Positions 29,447-38,254 of a DNA stretch of 64,000 nt are shown here, piece after piece. Source of the stretch: Planococcus sp. APC 4015. GTDB taxonomy: Bacteria > Actinomycetota > Actinomycetes > Actinomycetales > Microbacteriaceae. The stretch is from positions 1 to 64,000 of the forward strand of contig JASDDH010000016.1 of the NCBI GenBank assembly GCA_030407505.1. The letters are read 5' to 3'. The notes under the pieces were generated by a model that was given only the letters and a program-made list of their open reading frames with translations, searched no databases and was not told where the DNA came from. The translations under genes and the position numbers were made by a program. Numbering within the stretch: position 1 is the stretch's first letter; the number at the start of each line of letters is the position of its first letter.

Positions 29447-30088
29447 TCAGTAGCCGACGGTGAAACGCTCGTTCACGTGCTTCGGGTCCTCGATCTCGTC
29501 GATGACGGCGACGCCGAAGTCAGGTCCCGAGATGTAGGACTCGCCCTCGGCATCCGTCACGAGGACGTCGCCGCCGTCGCGATACGTGCCGGTTCGCTCG
29601 CCGGGCGCCCAGGAGCCGAAGCCGCCGGCCGGGTGGATGTAGAACCAGTCGCGTCCGCCTGCCCCCGACTGGAGGTCTTCGAGGATGCCGATGGCTTCGA
29701 GCGCCTCGGGCTTGTACTCGTCTGCGAACCCGGGCTGATCGATGAGGCGTTCGCCGCCTTCGGCGACGAGGCTGCCGCCCGCGCCGCCCACGACACCGAC
29801 GCGCACGGTCTCGGGCAGAGCTGCCACGAGCTGGGCGATGCCCTCGCGCACGTGCCCGAGCATCTCGCCGCGTGCGGCGACGGCCGACACGACGACGTCG
29901 ACGCCCTCGATCTCGGCCACGAGGCCGGGAACGTCGAGCAGCGTGTTCTCGACGTAGGTCGCTCCCTCGATGCGCTCTGCCGGAAGCGTGCGAGCGACGG
30001 AGACCACGGTGTGGCCGCGGCTCACCGCCTCGGCGACGATGTTGCTGCCGGCGTAGCCGGTTCCTCCGATGACGGCGATGCGTGCCAT
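29447..30088 (-). CDS. NAD(P)-binding NmrA/YwnB-type oxidoreductase
   Basis: A 213-residue short Rossmann protein with MARIAVIGGTGYAGSNIVAEA (N-terminal GGTGYAG nucleotide loop) and VVSVAR. It resembles the YwnB/YesF group of atypical SDRs (saccharopine/NmrA-like); substrate unknown. AAAGGAAC precedes the ATG at 30088. It is the last gene on the minus strand after the alcohol dehydrogenase, with a 74-base gap, and may be outside that operon. Confidence 0.82.
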   Translation of the reverse strand: MARIAVIGGTGYAGSNIVAEAVSRGHTVVSVARTLPAERIEGATYVENTLLDVPGLVAEIEGVDVVVSAVAARGEMLGHVREGIAQLVAALPETVRVGVVGGAGGSLVAEGGERLIDQPGFADEYKPEALEAIGILEDLQSGAGGRDWFYIHPAGGFGSWAPGERTGTYRDGGDVLVTDAEGESYISGPDFGVAVIDEIEDPKHVNERFTVGY

Positions 30089-30162
30089 GACGTTCCTTTC
30101 GACAGGGTTCGCGGGGTCAAAGGATGCCGACAGGCGCGGCATTCCCTCGCATCCATCATCTG

Positions 30163-31263
30163 TCACACGGCCGACGGCGGAAGCACGAGCGTCTTGATGG
30201 CGGGCGGGCGGCCATCGGCGATCACGGCGAGCGCGTCGCGCACCACCGCCGAGAACGGCACCGGGAGCGGCGCGACCAGGTCCCAGCGACCGGCTCGCTC
30301 GGCCACGAGTCGCGCGGCGTCCGTCAGATCGGTCTCGCGCACCATCGCGTTGGTGCCGATCAGCGACAGCTCGCGCACGGTGATGCGGGCCATGTCGACC
30401 GGGTACGGCTCCTTCGCGATCCCGACCACGACCACGGTGGTGCCCATGGGCACGACGTCGACGGCGAGGGAGAGTCCGCGGGCGGTGCCCGACACCTCGA
30501 AGAACACGGGGATCACGTCGCCCCACGCCTGCTCGAGCTCGGCGGCGGTGGTGTCCGATCCGCCGACGATCGTGCGGGAAGCACCGAGCTGCTGCGCGAC
30601 GTCCAGGCGCGCACGGTCGAGGTCGACGGCGATCACCTCGGCACCGAGAGCCACCAGCACGTGGATGAGGAAGGCGCCGACGCCGCCGACGCCCTGCACG
30701 ACGACCCGGTCACCGGCGCTCGCGCCCGAGCGCCGCGCGGCGTGCACGGCGATCGACATGGGCTGCACCAGCGCGGCCTCGTGCTCGCCGATACCGAGAC
30801 TCTCGACCTCGACGCAGCTCGCGGCAGGGGCCGTGACGTAGTCGGCGAGCGCGCCGTCGCGGTGAAGGCCCACCGCCCAGTAGCGACGGCAGACGTTCGA
30901 ACGCCCGGCTGTGCACTCGGCGCACTCCCCGCAGGGGGCTGCACCACAGGAGGCGACGAGCGCGCCCTGCCAGTGCTCGCCGACCCCGGCGCCGATTCCG
31001 ACGACGCGACCGGCGAACTCGTGACCCATGATCAGGGGGCCGTGGTGTCCGGTCACCGGATGGCGTGCTTCCACGGGCATGAGCTTCGGCCCGTTGCCCC
31101 ATTCGGCGGCATCCGTCCCGCAGACACCCACCGACGTCACCTCGATCAGCACCTCGCCGGGGCCCGGCCGCGGCACCGGCACGCGCTCGATCCGCAGGTC
31201 GCGCCTGCCGTGGAGGACGGCGGCCTGCATCGTGGCACCGGGAGCGCGCGGACCCGCGCTCAT
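30163..31263 (-). CDS. Zinc-dependent medium-chain alcohol dehydrogenase (butanediol/sorbitol type)
   Basis: A 366-residue MDR dehydrogenase. Catalytic zinc region GVCGTDAAEW and GHEFAGRVV, structural zinc cysteines in CGECAECTAGRSNVC, and the NAD site GVGGVGAFLIHV are all present. It resembles (R,R)-butanediol and threonine dehydrogenases. Its ATG overlaps the E2 stop (ATGA), so it is made with the 2-oxoacid dehydrogenase E1 and E2. That set recalls acetoin/2,3-butanediol operons, but the substrate is not proven. Confidence 0.87.
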   Translation of the reverse strand: MSAGPRAPGATMQAAVLHGRRDLRIERVPVPRPGPGEVLIEVTSVGVCGTDAAEWGNGPKLMPVEARHPVTGHHGPLIMGHEFAGRVVGIGAGVGEHWQGALVASCGAAPCGECAECTAGRSNVCRRYWAVGLHRDGALADYVTAPAASCVEVESLGIGEHEAALVQPMSIAVHAARRSGASAGDRVVVQGVGGVGAFLIHVLVALGAEVIAVDLDRARLDVAQQLGASRTIVGGSDTTAAELEQAWGDVIPVFFEVSGTARGLSLAVDVVPMGTTVVVVGIAKEPYPVDMARITVRELSLIGTNAMVRETDLTDAARLVAERAGRWDLVAPLPVPFSAVVRDALAVIADGRPPAIKTLVLPPSAV

Positions 31264-32612
31264 ACGAGCAGGCTCAGCGGATTCTGGACGCGGCTCACGA
31301 AGGCCGCGAGCCACTGGGCGCCGAGGGCACCGTCGACCACGCGATGATCGGCCGAGAGCGTGACGGTCATCACGGTCGCCACGGCCGGCTGCCCGTCCGC
31401 GCCGACGACCGCCCGCTTCTCGGCGGCGCCGACGGCGAGGATCCCGGAGTGCGGCGGATTGATGATGGCCGAGAACTCCTTCGTGCCGTACATGCCCAGA
31501 TTCGAGATCGAGAAAGACCCGCCCTCGAGCTCGCTCTGCTTGAGCCGACCGGCACGACCGCGCTCTGCGAGCTCGCGCACCGACGAGCTGATCTCGCCGA
31601 GGCGCAGCCGCTCGACACCGCGGAGCACCGGCGTGACCAGCCCTCCGGGAACCGACACGGCCACGGCGATGTCGACCCCGGTGAACCGACGGATCGCATC
31701 ATCGGTCCAGATCGCGTTGACCTCGGGCACGTCTCGCAGCGCCGCAGCGACGGCGGCGATCACGAAGTCGTTCACCGAGATCCGAGCGGCGCCGCCGTCG
31801 TTGATGCGGGCCCGCAGCGCCAGCACCTCGTCGACCACGCAGTCCGCCGTGAGGAAGAAGTGCGGCACGGTCGATGTGCTCTCGGTGAGCCTGCGGGCGA
31901 TGGCCCGGCGCATGCCCGTGTGCGGGATGTCCGTCCACTCGCCCGTCGCGGCCGATGCGGCGCGCTCCGCCGGCGCGGGTGCGGCTGCGGGCTCCGCCGC
32001 CGTCGGGGGCGCCGTCGGGGCAGCAGTCGGCGAGGATGCGCCGTCGAGATCGCGCCGGACGACGCGCCCCTGCGGCCCGGACCCGCGGATGGTCGCGAGA
32101 TCGAGGCCGCGCTCGCGTGCCAGTCGGCGCACGAGCGGGCTCGCGAAGAGCCGCGGGCTCGCACCCTGCGACGCTTCGGCGGCCGCGCCAGTCTCGGCGG
32201 GGGCGTCGAACTCGACGGCGACGGGAACCGGCGCTCCGGTGACGTCCGGCTCCTCGAAGCGCGTCGGCGGCGCCGCCGCGGGCTGTTGCACAGGGGGCTG
32301 CGGCTGCTCGGCAGACGCGGTCGCGGGGGTCGCGGCATCCACCCCCGCGCCGGCGATCGCGGCATCGGCGGTCTCCCCGCCGGTCGCGAGCACCGCGATC
32401 GGCGTTCCGACCGCGGCACCGACGCCGGCGTCCAGCAGGATCGCGGCGAGCACGCCGGATTCCTCGGCCTCGTACTCGATGACGGCCTTCTCGGTCTCGA
32501 TCTCGACGATCGGCTGACCCGCCGTGACGTCGTCGCCGACCTTCACGAGCCAGACCTGGATCGCGGCCTCCGCGGCACCGGTGGCGACCTCGGGCATGCG
32601 GACGACGGACAT
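31260..32612 (-). CDS. Dihydrolipoamide acyltransferase (E2) of a 2-oxoacid dehydrogenase complex
   Basis: A 450-residue E2. One lipoyl domain (1-78) with lipoyl-lysine K42 in ETEKA, an Ala/Pro linker, the E1/E3-binding domain (about 155-190: ASPLVRRLARERGLDL and GRVVRRDLD), a second linker, and the catalytic domain ending with H423 and D427 in DHRVVDG. It transfers the acyl group from E1 to CoA. It overlaps E1 (TGATG) and the alcohol dehydrogenase (ATGA). No E3 gene is present, so the housekeeping lipoamide dehydrogenase must serve. Confidence 0.92.
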   Translation of the reverse strand: MSVVRMPEVATGAAEAAIQVWLVKVGDDVTAGQPIVEIETEKAVIEYEAEESGVLAAILLDAGVGAAVGTPIAVLATGGETADAAIAGAGVDAATPATASAEQPQPPVQQPAAAPPTRFEEPDVTGAPVPVAVEFDAPAETGAAAEASQGASPRLFASPLVRRLARERGLDLATIRGSGPQGRVVRRDLDGASSPTAAPTAPPTAAEPAAAPAPAERAASAATGEWTDIPHTGMRRAIARRLTESTSTVPHFFLTADCVVDEVLALRARINDGGAARISVNDFVIAAVAAALRDVPEVNAIWTDDAIRRFTGVDIAVAVSVPGGLVTPVLRGVERLRLGEISSSVRELAERGRAGRLKQSELEGGSFSISNLGMYGTKEFSAIINPPHSGILAVGAAEKRAVVGADGQPAVATVMTVTLSADHRVVDGALGAQWLAAFVSRVQNPLSLLV

Positions 32613-34822
32613 CAGCGGCCTCCCCACGCGGCGCGCATGCCTTCGAGGGCGACCACGACTTCTTCGGTGCGTGCGATGGCGGCCCGTTCGAGCACCTTCG
32701 AGATGCTGGGACTCGCCTCACCGCCCGTCACGCGCTCGACCGGCTGGTCGAGCCAGTCGAAGAACCGCCGCTGCACCTCATCGGCGAGCCATGCTCCGTA
32801 GGAGGTGCCGCGCGAGCCCTGTTCGACGATGAGCACGTTGTTGGTCTTGCGGATGCTGTCGCCGATCGTGTCCCAGTCCAGAGACGCCCGATCGAGCCAG
32901 CGCAGATCGATCACCTCGGCGTCGATGCCGGTCTGCTCCACCGCCTCGAGCGAATGGCCGACCATCGAGAGGTAGGTGAGCACCGTCAGATCGGACCCCT
33001 CCCGCCGCACCGCGGCAGAACCCGGCGGGATCACGTAGTCGAGGTCGCCGGCGGGCACCCGGTCGGCGGTGCCGTAGAGATCGACGTGCTCGATGACCAG
33101 CACGGGGTCTTCCAGCGCAAGCGCGGCGTTCATCAGACCCACGTAGTCCGCGGCCGTCGAGGGAGCGACGATCCGCCATCCGGCCTGGGTGGCGAAGATG
33201 CCTGCGGGATCCATGAGGTGCTGCGATCCGTAGCCCGACCCCATCGCGACCTTGGTGCGCAGGACCAGGGGCACGGTGTTGTTCGCGCCGAACATGTGTC
33301 GTGCCTTGCCGACCTGGTTGAACACCTGGTCGGCGGCGACCCACATGAAGTCCGGGTACATGAACTCCACGACGGGGCGGAATCGCCCGTCCAGCGCCAT
33401 GCCGCCGGCAAGACCGAAGAAGCCGTTCTCGCTGATCGGTGTGCCGATCACGCGGTCCGGACCGTACTTCTTGGCCAGGCCCTTCGTCGCGCCGTTCGTT
33501 CCGCCGTTGAGACGGTGCACGTCTTCGCCCAGCACGACGATGCGCGGATCCGTCTCCATCCGACGGTCCATCGTCTGGGCGACGGCGTCGACGAACTTCA
33601 CGTCGCGCCACTCGCCGTCGCGCGTGAGCGGCTCGCTCGCCTCCATGTCGGCGAGCTCCGAGGCGTCACCGCGGATCCCGGTGTCGACGACCGCCGGGTC
33701 AGGCCAGAGCTCGGGACGGATGCGGCGCCGACCGGCGTTGTCGGGGTCGTCCTCGGTGAGTCGGCTCACGGCATCCGCCATCGCCGCCTGCGCCTGCTCG
33801 CGCACGGCGAGCGCCTCCTTCTCGCCCAGCAGGGAGAGCTTCGCCATCTCGGTCGCCACGCGCTCGATCGGATCACGCGCCCGCCAGGACGCCTCTTCGT
33901 CTTTCGTGCGATAGCCGAAGGCCGAACCGGGGTACGGACCGTTCTGGTGGAAGAAGCGGTAGACCTGGGCCTCGAGGATCGACGCGCCCTCCCCCGCCCG
34001 CATGCGCTCGAGCGCCTCTGCGGTGGCGAGGTGCACGGCGAGCGGGTCCATGCCGTCGACGCGCCAGGACGGGATGCCGAAACCCTGACCGCGCACCGAG
34101 AACCGCGGATCGGCGGTGACCTCTTCGGCGTGGGTCGACACCGCGTACAGGTTGTTCTCGATGAAGTACATGACGGGCAGCTTCCACGCCGCCGCGAGGT
34201 TCATCGACTCGAGCACCGAACCGATCTGGCTCGCCCCGTCCCCGAAGTAGTTGATCGAGACGTCCGACGTGCCTGAATGCTTCTGCGCCCATGCGGTGCC
34301 CGTCGCGAGCGGCGCACCGCCGCCGACGATCGCGTTCGTGCCCAGCGCGCCGGCTTCGAGCCACTGCAGGTGCATGGACCCGCCTCGTCCGCCCGAGAAT
34401 CCCTGGGCCAAGCCGAGGATCTCGGCGAGAGTGCGCTGGAGGAGGGCCTGGAGATCGGTCGTGACCAGCGCGCCCAGATCCAGGGCACCGGCCGACACGT
34501 GCGTGATCGCCTTGGCGAGGAACTGGTGGTGGCCGCGGTGCGAGCCGTTGACGGCATCCGCCGATCGAAGGGCCGCGATCGAGCCGACCGCACCGCCCTC
34601 CTGGCCGATGCTCGAATGCGCCGGTCCGTGCACGAGTCCGGCAGCGGCGAGTTCGAGGACGCTTTCCTCGAAAGCGCGGATCAGGTGCATCTCGCCGAGC
34701 ATCGTCGCCAGCAGCGCCGGATCGGCCTCTTTCCAGTCGGACGCCGTCGTCGTCAGCTCGATCCACGGCACCCCCGTTTCGAGCTTGCGTCGTCGCGGCA
34801 TGGTCGTCTCCGTCGAAGTCAT
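32612..34822 (-). CDS. Fused alpha-beta E1 component of a 2-oxoacid/acetoin dehydrogenase
   Basis: A 736-residue thiamine diphosphate enzyme in which E1-alpha (35-390) and E1-beta (about 405-736) are fused. The TPP motif runs from GDGASQ (194) to ENN (222-224); the beta part has VLGEDVHRLNGG, SENGFFGLAGGMALDG and a transketolase C-terminal domain. Separate genes are the rule in acetoin and branched-chain complexes; fusions like this also exist. First gene of a three-gene operon. Its promoter (TTGCGA, 18 bp, TAGTCT) contains a palindrome between -35 and -10, a probable GntR repressor site. Confidence 0.9.
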   Translation of the reverse strand: MTSTETTMPRRRKLETGVPWIELTTTASDWKEADPALLATMLGEMHLIRAFEESVLELAAAGLVHGPAHSSIGQEGGAVGSIAALRSADAVNGSHRGHHQFLAKAITHVSAGALDLGALVTTDLQALLQRTLAEILGLAQGFSGGRGGSMHLQWLEAGALGTNAIVGGGAPLATGTAWAQKHSGTSDVSINYFGDGASQIGSVLESMNLAAAWKLPVMYFIENNLYAVSTHAEEVTADPRFSVRGQGFGIPSWRVDGMDPLAVHLATAEALERMRAGEGASILEAQVYRFFHQNGPYPGSAFGYRTKDEEASWRARDPIERVATEMAKLSLLGEKEALAVREQAQAAMADAVSRLTEDDPDNAGRRRIRPELWPDPAVVDTGIRGDASELADMEASEPLTRDGEWRDVKFVDAVAQTMDRRMETDPRIVVLGEDVHRLNGGTNGATKGLAKKYGPDRVIGTPISENGFFGLAGGMALDGRFRPVVEFMYPDFMWVAADQVFNQVGKARHMFGANNTVPLVLRTKVAMGSGYGSQHLMDPAGIFATQAGWRIVAPSTAADYVGLMNAALALEDPVLVIEHVDLYGTADRVPAGDLDYVIPPGSAAVRREGSDLTVLTYLSMVGHSLEAVEQTGIDAEVIDLRWLDRASLDWDTIGDSIRKTNNVLIVEQGSRGTSYGAWLADEVQRRFFDWLDQPVERVTGGEASPSISKVLERAAIARTEEVVVALEGMRAAWGGR

Positions 34823-34843
34823 GCGACCGAACTGGTCACGAGC

Positions 34844-34873
34844 AGACTAAGCCTCGATTGCATCCAATCGCAA
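34844..34873 (-). promoter_or_regulatory. Promoter of the E1-E2-alcohol dehydrogenase operon
   Basis: On the minus strand TTGCGA (34873-34868), an 18-bp spacer and TAGTCT (34849-34844) lie 22 bases before the E1 ATG. The palindrome 34855-34870 fills the spacer and overlaps the -35, the classic position for repression. Confidence 0.6.
34855..34870. promoter_or_regulatory. Palindrome CGATTG-CATC-CAATCG, probable GntR operator
   Basis: Perfect 6-bp arms with a 4-bp spacer. It contains GATTGCATCCA, which recurs as GATTGTATCCA on the opposite strand at 34931-34921 near the VOC promoter. Two copies in one divergent gap next to a FadR/VanR-type GntR gene point to that regulator. Confidence 0.6.
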
Positions 34874-34919
34874 GGTCGTTGGGCAAGATCGACGACTACT
34901 TCCCCATGCTGATCGATGT

Positions 34920-34941
34920 GTGGATACAATCAGGCATCCAC
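34920..34941. promoter_or_regulatory. Second copy of the GATTGYATCCA motif within an inverted repeat
   Basis: TGGATACAATC (34921-34931) is the reverse complement of GATTGTATCCA and covers TACAAT, a good -10 box for the VOC-GntR-aldehyde dehydrogenase operon. It also lies in the inverted repeat GTGGAT-N10-ATCCAC. The regulator is inferred. Confidence 0.5.
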
Positions 34942-34965
34942 ATCGTCGTGCAGAAGGAGAGCAGG

Positions 34966-35490
34966 ATGCCGCTTCCCGGTATGCGGGGCATCGACCACAT
35001 CGGCTTCACCGTGCCCGATCTCGACGCCGCCGAGCGGTGGCTCATCGACGTGCTCGGAGCGACGCCCGTGTACACGCTGGGCGCCAAGCGGGCAGACGAC
35101 GACTGGATGACCGTTCAGCTCGGCGTGCATCCGCGCACCGTGATCGATGAGATCCGCTTCTATCGCCTGGGCAACGGCACGAACCTCGAGGTGTTCGCGT
35201 ACGACAGCGCCGACGGCCAGGCGCCGCAGCCCCGCAACAGCGACATCGGCGGTCATCACCTGGCGATCTACGTCGATGACATGGATGCCGCAGCCGCCTA
35301 TCTGCGCGAGCGCGACGTCGAGGTGATGGGCGAGCCCGTGACGAGCGCGGGAGCGTCAGCGGGCCAGCGGTGGCTCTACTTCCGCAGCCCCTGGGGCATG
35401 CAGTTCGAGCTCGTCAGCTTTCCCGACGGCAAGGCCTACGAGTCCGGCGCCGCGACGCGCCTCTGGCACCCCGGGCATCCCGCCGAGTGA
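34966..35490 (+). CDS. VOC-family (glyoxalase/dioxygenase-fold) protein
   Basis: A 174-residue metal-binding VOC protein with two beta-alpha-beta3 modules: GIDHIGFTVPDLDAAERWL then GGHHLAIYVDDMDAAAAYL, closing with WGMQFELVSFPDG. Possible metal ligands are H in DHIGF, H in HHLAI and E in FELV, as in epimerases, lyases and isomerases of the superfamily. Substrate unknown. GAAGGAGAGCAGG precedes the ATG at 34966. First gene of an operon with the GntR regulator and aldehyde dehydrogenase. Confidence 0.85.
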   Translation: MPLPGMRGIDHIGFTVPDLDAAERWLIDVLGATPVYTLGAKRADDDWMTVQLGVHPRTVIDEIRFYRLGNGTNLEVFAYDSADGQAPQPRNSDIGGHHLAIYVDDMDAAAAYLRERDVEVMGEPVTSAGASAGQRWLYFRSPWGMQFELVSFPDGKAYESGAATRLWHPGHPAE

Positions 35491-35506
35491 AGGAACGGAC
35501 GAACCG

Positions 35507-36196
35507 ATGAGCACGATCGACACGGCGCGCACGCGCGACGGCGACGCCGGAGCGCGTATCGCCGACGGCATCCGCTCGGCCATCATCGCGGGCGCCTACC
35601 TTCCCGGGGCTCGGATCCGCCAGGAGGATGTCGCGGCGGAGTTCGGCGCCAGCCGGGTTCCCGTGCGCGAGGCGATCCGCCAGCTCGAGTACGAAGGTCT
35701 CGTCACCGTCGTCGCGAACTCGGGCGCGTGGGTGTCGCGGCTGACCCTCGCCGAATGCGAGGAGGTGTACCAGATGCGCGAGCGGCTCGAGCCTCTGCTT
35801 CTGCGCTACAGCGCACCGGGCCTCGACGACGATCACCTCGCGCATCTCGCCGACCTCGCCCAGAGCATCAGCGACGCCGGTGACGACACCGAGACGTTCC
35901 TGGCGCTGGACCGCGAGTTCCATCTCGCGAGCTACGCGGCGGCCCAGACCTCGCAGCTCGACGGACTGATCCTCAAGCTGTGGAACACGACCGCACCGTA
36001 TCGCCGGGCCTATGTCGCCGGCTGGACGCCCGATGCCCGTCGCATCGCATACGAAGAGCATCACCTCATGGTGGCGGCGCTGCGCGACGGCGACGTCGAG
36101 GAAGCGGAGCGCGTGCTCACCGCTCACATCCGCCGCACCCGTCGCCAGCTGGCGAAGAACCCCCACGTGTTCGACGTCGCGCACGGCGACGTCTGA
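35507..36196 (+). CDS. GntR-family regulator (FCD type)
   Basis: A 229-residue regulator. N-terminal winged helix (15-80) with the GntR signature ARIRQEDVAAEFGASRVPVREAI and an FCD effector domain (85-220) with D-R-E-F-H and a second H for metal or carboxylate binding. It most likely senses an intermediate of the pathway coded on both sides and binds the GATTGYATCCA motifs in the gap upstream. It lies 16 bases after the VOC gene and 22 before the aldehyde dehydrogenase. Confidence 0.92.
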   Translation: MSTIDTARTRDGDAGARIADGIRSAIIAGAYLPGARIRQEDVAAEFGASRVPVREAIRQLEYEGLVTVVANSGAWVSRLTLAECEEVYQMRERLEPLLLRYSAPGLDDDHLAHLADLAQSISDAGDDTETFLALDREFHLASYAAAQTSQLDGLILKLWNTTAPYRRAYVAGWTPDARRIAYEEHHLMVAALRDGDVEEAERVLTAHIRRTRRQLAKNPHVFDVAHGDV

Positions 36197-36218
36197 AACC
36201 GATCGAAAGGCATCGTCT

Positions 36219-37595
36219 GTGGCCATCGCATCCATCAACCCCGCAACGGGAGAGCTCGTCCGCGAGTTCACCGCACACACCGACGCCGAGGTGGACGAGC
36301 GCATCGCATCGGCCCACCAGGCGTTCGCCGACCTCCAGAAGACGGACTTCGCCACCCGCGCGCGCTGGATGCGCGCCGCAGCCGACCTGCTCGACGACGA
36401 GGTCGAGCAGGTCGCCGACATGATCACGCTCGAGATGGGCAAGCCGCTCGCGCAGGCGAGGGCGGAAGCCCGCAAGTCCGCCACCGCGATGCGCTTCTAC
36501 GCGGAGCGCGCCGAGGCATTCCTCACCGGACACGCGCTCGAGGACCCGTCGGCCGTGAACGCCTCGTCCGCGACGACGCGGTACGAGCCGCTGGGCGTGG
36601 TGCTGGCGGTCATGCCCTGGAACTACCCGATCTGGCAGGTCGTGCGCTTCGCCGCGCCCGCCCTGATGGCCGGCAACACCGGGTTGCTCAAGCACGCGTC
36701 GAACGTGCCCCAGGCGGCGCTGTACCTCGACGCCCTGTTCGAGCGCGGCGGATTCCCGAGCGGATCCTTCCGGTCGCTGCTCATTCCGGCGGCGGGGGTG
36801 GAGCGCGTGCTGCGCGACCCCCGCGTCGTGGCCGCGACCCTCACCGGATCCGAGCCCGCCGGGCGCTCGGTCGCCGCCATCGCCGGCTCCGAGGTCAAGC
36901 ACGTCGTGCTCGAGCTCGGCGGCTCCGACCCGTTCATCGTCATGCCGAGCGCCGATCTCGACAAGGCGGTCGCCACCGCCGTCACGTCGCGCACCACGAA
37001 CAACGGCCAGGCGTGCATCAACGCCAAGCGCTTCATCGTGCACACCGATGTCTACGACGCGTTCGTCGCGGCGTTCACGACAGCGATGGCCGCTCTCGTC
37101 TCGGGCGATCCCACCGACGCCGGGACCGACATCGGCCCGCTCGCCACCTCGTCGGGGCTCGACGACCTCGCCGAACTCGTCGACGACGCGATCGCGAAAG
37201 GCGCGACCGCCGAGGTCGGCGGATCTCGTCCATCGGGCGCCGGATGGTTCTACCCTCCGACGGTGCTGACCGGCATCCAGCCGCAGATGAGGCTCTACGC
37301 CGAGGAGGCCTTCGGCCCGGTCGCCACCGTGTACCGCGCCGACGACGCCGCCGAGGCCCTTCGCATCGCCAACGACACCACATTCGGCCTGAGCTCGGCG
37401 GTGTGGACGCAGGATGCCGCGGAGGAGTCCGAACTCGTCGCGGGCATCCGCGCCGGTGCGGTCTTCGTGAACGGCATGTCGATCTCGTACCCCGAGCTGC
37501 CGTTCGGCGGAATCAAGGACTCGGGTGTCGGACGCGAGCTGTCGGCCGAGGGCATCCGCGAGTTCTGCAACCTGAAGTCGGTCTGGAAGGCCTGA
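36219..37595 (+). CDS. NAD(P)-dependent aldehyde dehydrogenase (succinate-semialdehyde type)
   Basis: A 458-residue ALDH with the catalytic C266 in [10 protein letters not shown] and general base E232 in LELGGSDPF, and cofactor loop PWNYPIWQ. Over its length it looks like the GabD group that oxidises succinate semialdehyde, but short-chain aldehydes cannot be excluded. GTG at 36219 with AAAGG nine bases upstream; an open frame runs further upstream but overlaps the GntR gene antiphase. It is the last gene of the VOC-GntR operon and converges with the XRE-cupin genes. Confidence 0.9.
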   Translation: MAIASINPATGELVREFTAHTDAEVDERIASAHQAFADLQKTDFATRARWMRAAADLLDDEVEQVADMITLEMGKPLAQARAEARKSATAMRFYAERAEAFLTGHALEDPSAVNASSATTRYEPLGVVLAVMPWNYPIWQVVRFAAPALMAGNTGLLKHASNVPQAALYLDALFERGGFPSGSFRSLLIPAAGVERVLRDPRVVAATLTGSEPAGRSVAAIAGSEVKHVVLELGGSDPFIVMPSADLDKAVATAVTSRTTNNGQACINAKRFIVHTDVYDAFVAAFTTAMAALVSGDPTDAGTDIGPLATSSGLDDLAELVDDAIAKGATAEVGGSRPSGAGWFYPPTVLTGIQPQMRLYAEEAFGPVATVYRADDAAEALRIANDTTFGLSSAVWTQDAAEESELVAGIRAGAVFVNGMSISYPELPFGGIKDSGVGRELSAEGIREFCNLKSVWKA

Positions 37596-37607
37596 CGGGC
37601 ACAGCCC

Positions 37608-38246
37608 TCAGCCGTGCGGCAGCGAGTCGTTGGCGCCACGGCCGCGGACGAACCAGATCGCGCGCACCTCGACCTCGCCGTCGTTCCAGAAGCGGTGCGG
37701 CCGGTGCGAGTCGAACATGATCGAGTCGCCCGTCTCGAGAACGCTCGCGACACCGTCGACCTCGACGTCGAGCGACCCCGAGATCACGATGCCGTACTCG
37801 CGGCCCGCGTGGTGGATGTGCTCGACCGGCGACGCGGTGTGCGGCGCGTAGATGACTTCGAGGAACTCCGCGTCGGATTCGCCGACGGCGGTGAGCCTGC
37901 TCCAGCGCGGACCCGAGCTGAGCTTGATGGTGGGGTGGTCAGCCGCGCGCTGGACGATGCCGGCGGCGACGAGATCCCGGATGCCGTCGGGCGCCGCCGG
38001 CGACGCGGCATCCGGTACCGCCGCGCCCTGCGGAGCCAGAAGGTCGTTCATCGAGACGCCGAGCTCGCTGGCCGCCGCGTAGAGAGCGGGGACGCTGAAC
38101 GCTCCGAGCCCGCGCTCGACCTGCGACACGTGGCTGGCCGACACGCCGATGCGGCGCCCGAGCTCGCGGACGGTGAGGCCGGACGCCTTTCGGGCCGTGC
38201 GCACACGCTCACCCACAAGGTCCCACGGGATGTCGAGATCAGGCAT
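37608..38246 (-). CDS. XRE-cupin transcriptional regulator
   Basis: A 212-residue regulator with an N-terminal XRE helix-turn-helix (10-70: VRTARKASGLTVRELGRRIG and SASHVSQVERG) and a C-terminal cupin (about 125-200) with HIHHAGREYGIV and DSIMFDSHRPHRF. PuuR-like proteins of this form control amine and amino-acid catabolism. Last gene of the long leftward cassette A run, 8 bases after a second, different XRE-cupin gene. Confidence 0.9.
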   Translation of the reverse strand: MPDLDIPWDLVGERVRTARKASGLTVRELGRRIGVSASHVSQVERGLGAFSVPALYAAASELGVSMNDLLAPQGAAVPDAASPAAPDGIRDLVAAGIVQRAADHPTIKLSSGPRWSRLTAVGESDAEFLEVIYAPHTASPVEHIHHAGREYGIVISGSLDVEVDGVASVLETGDSIMFDSHRPHRFWNDGEVEVRAIWFVRGRGANDSLPHG

Positions 38247-38254
38247 GCGCGCCC

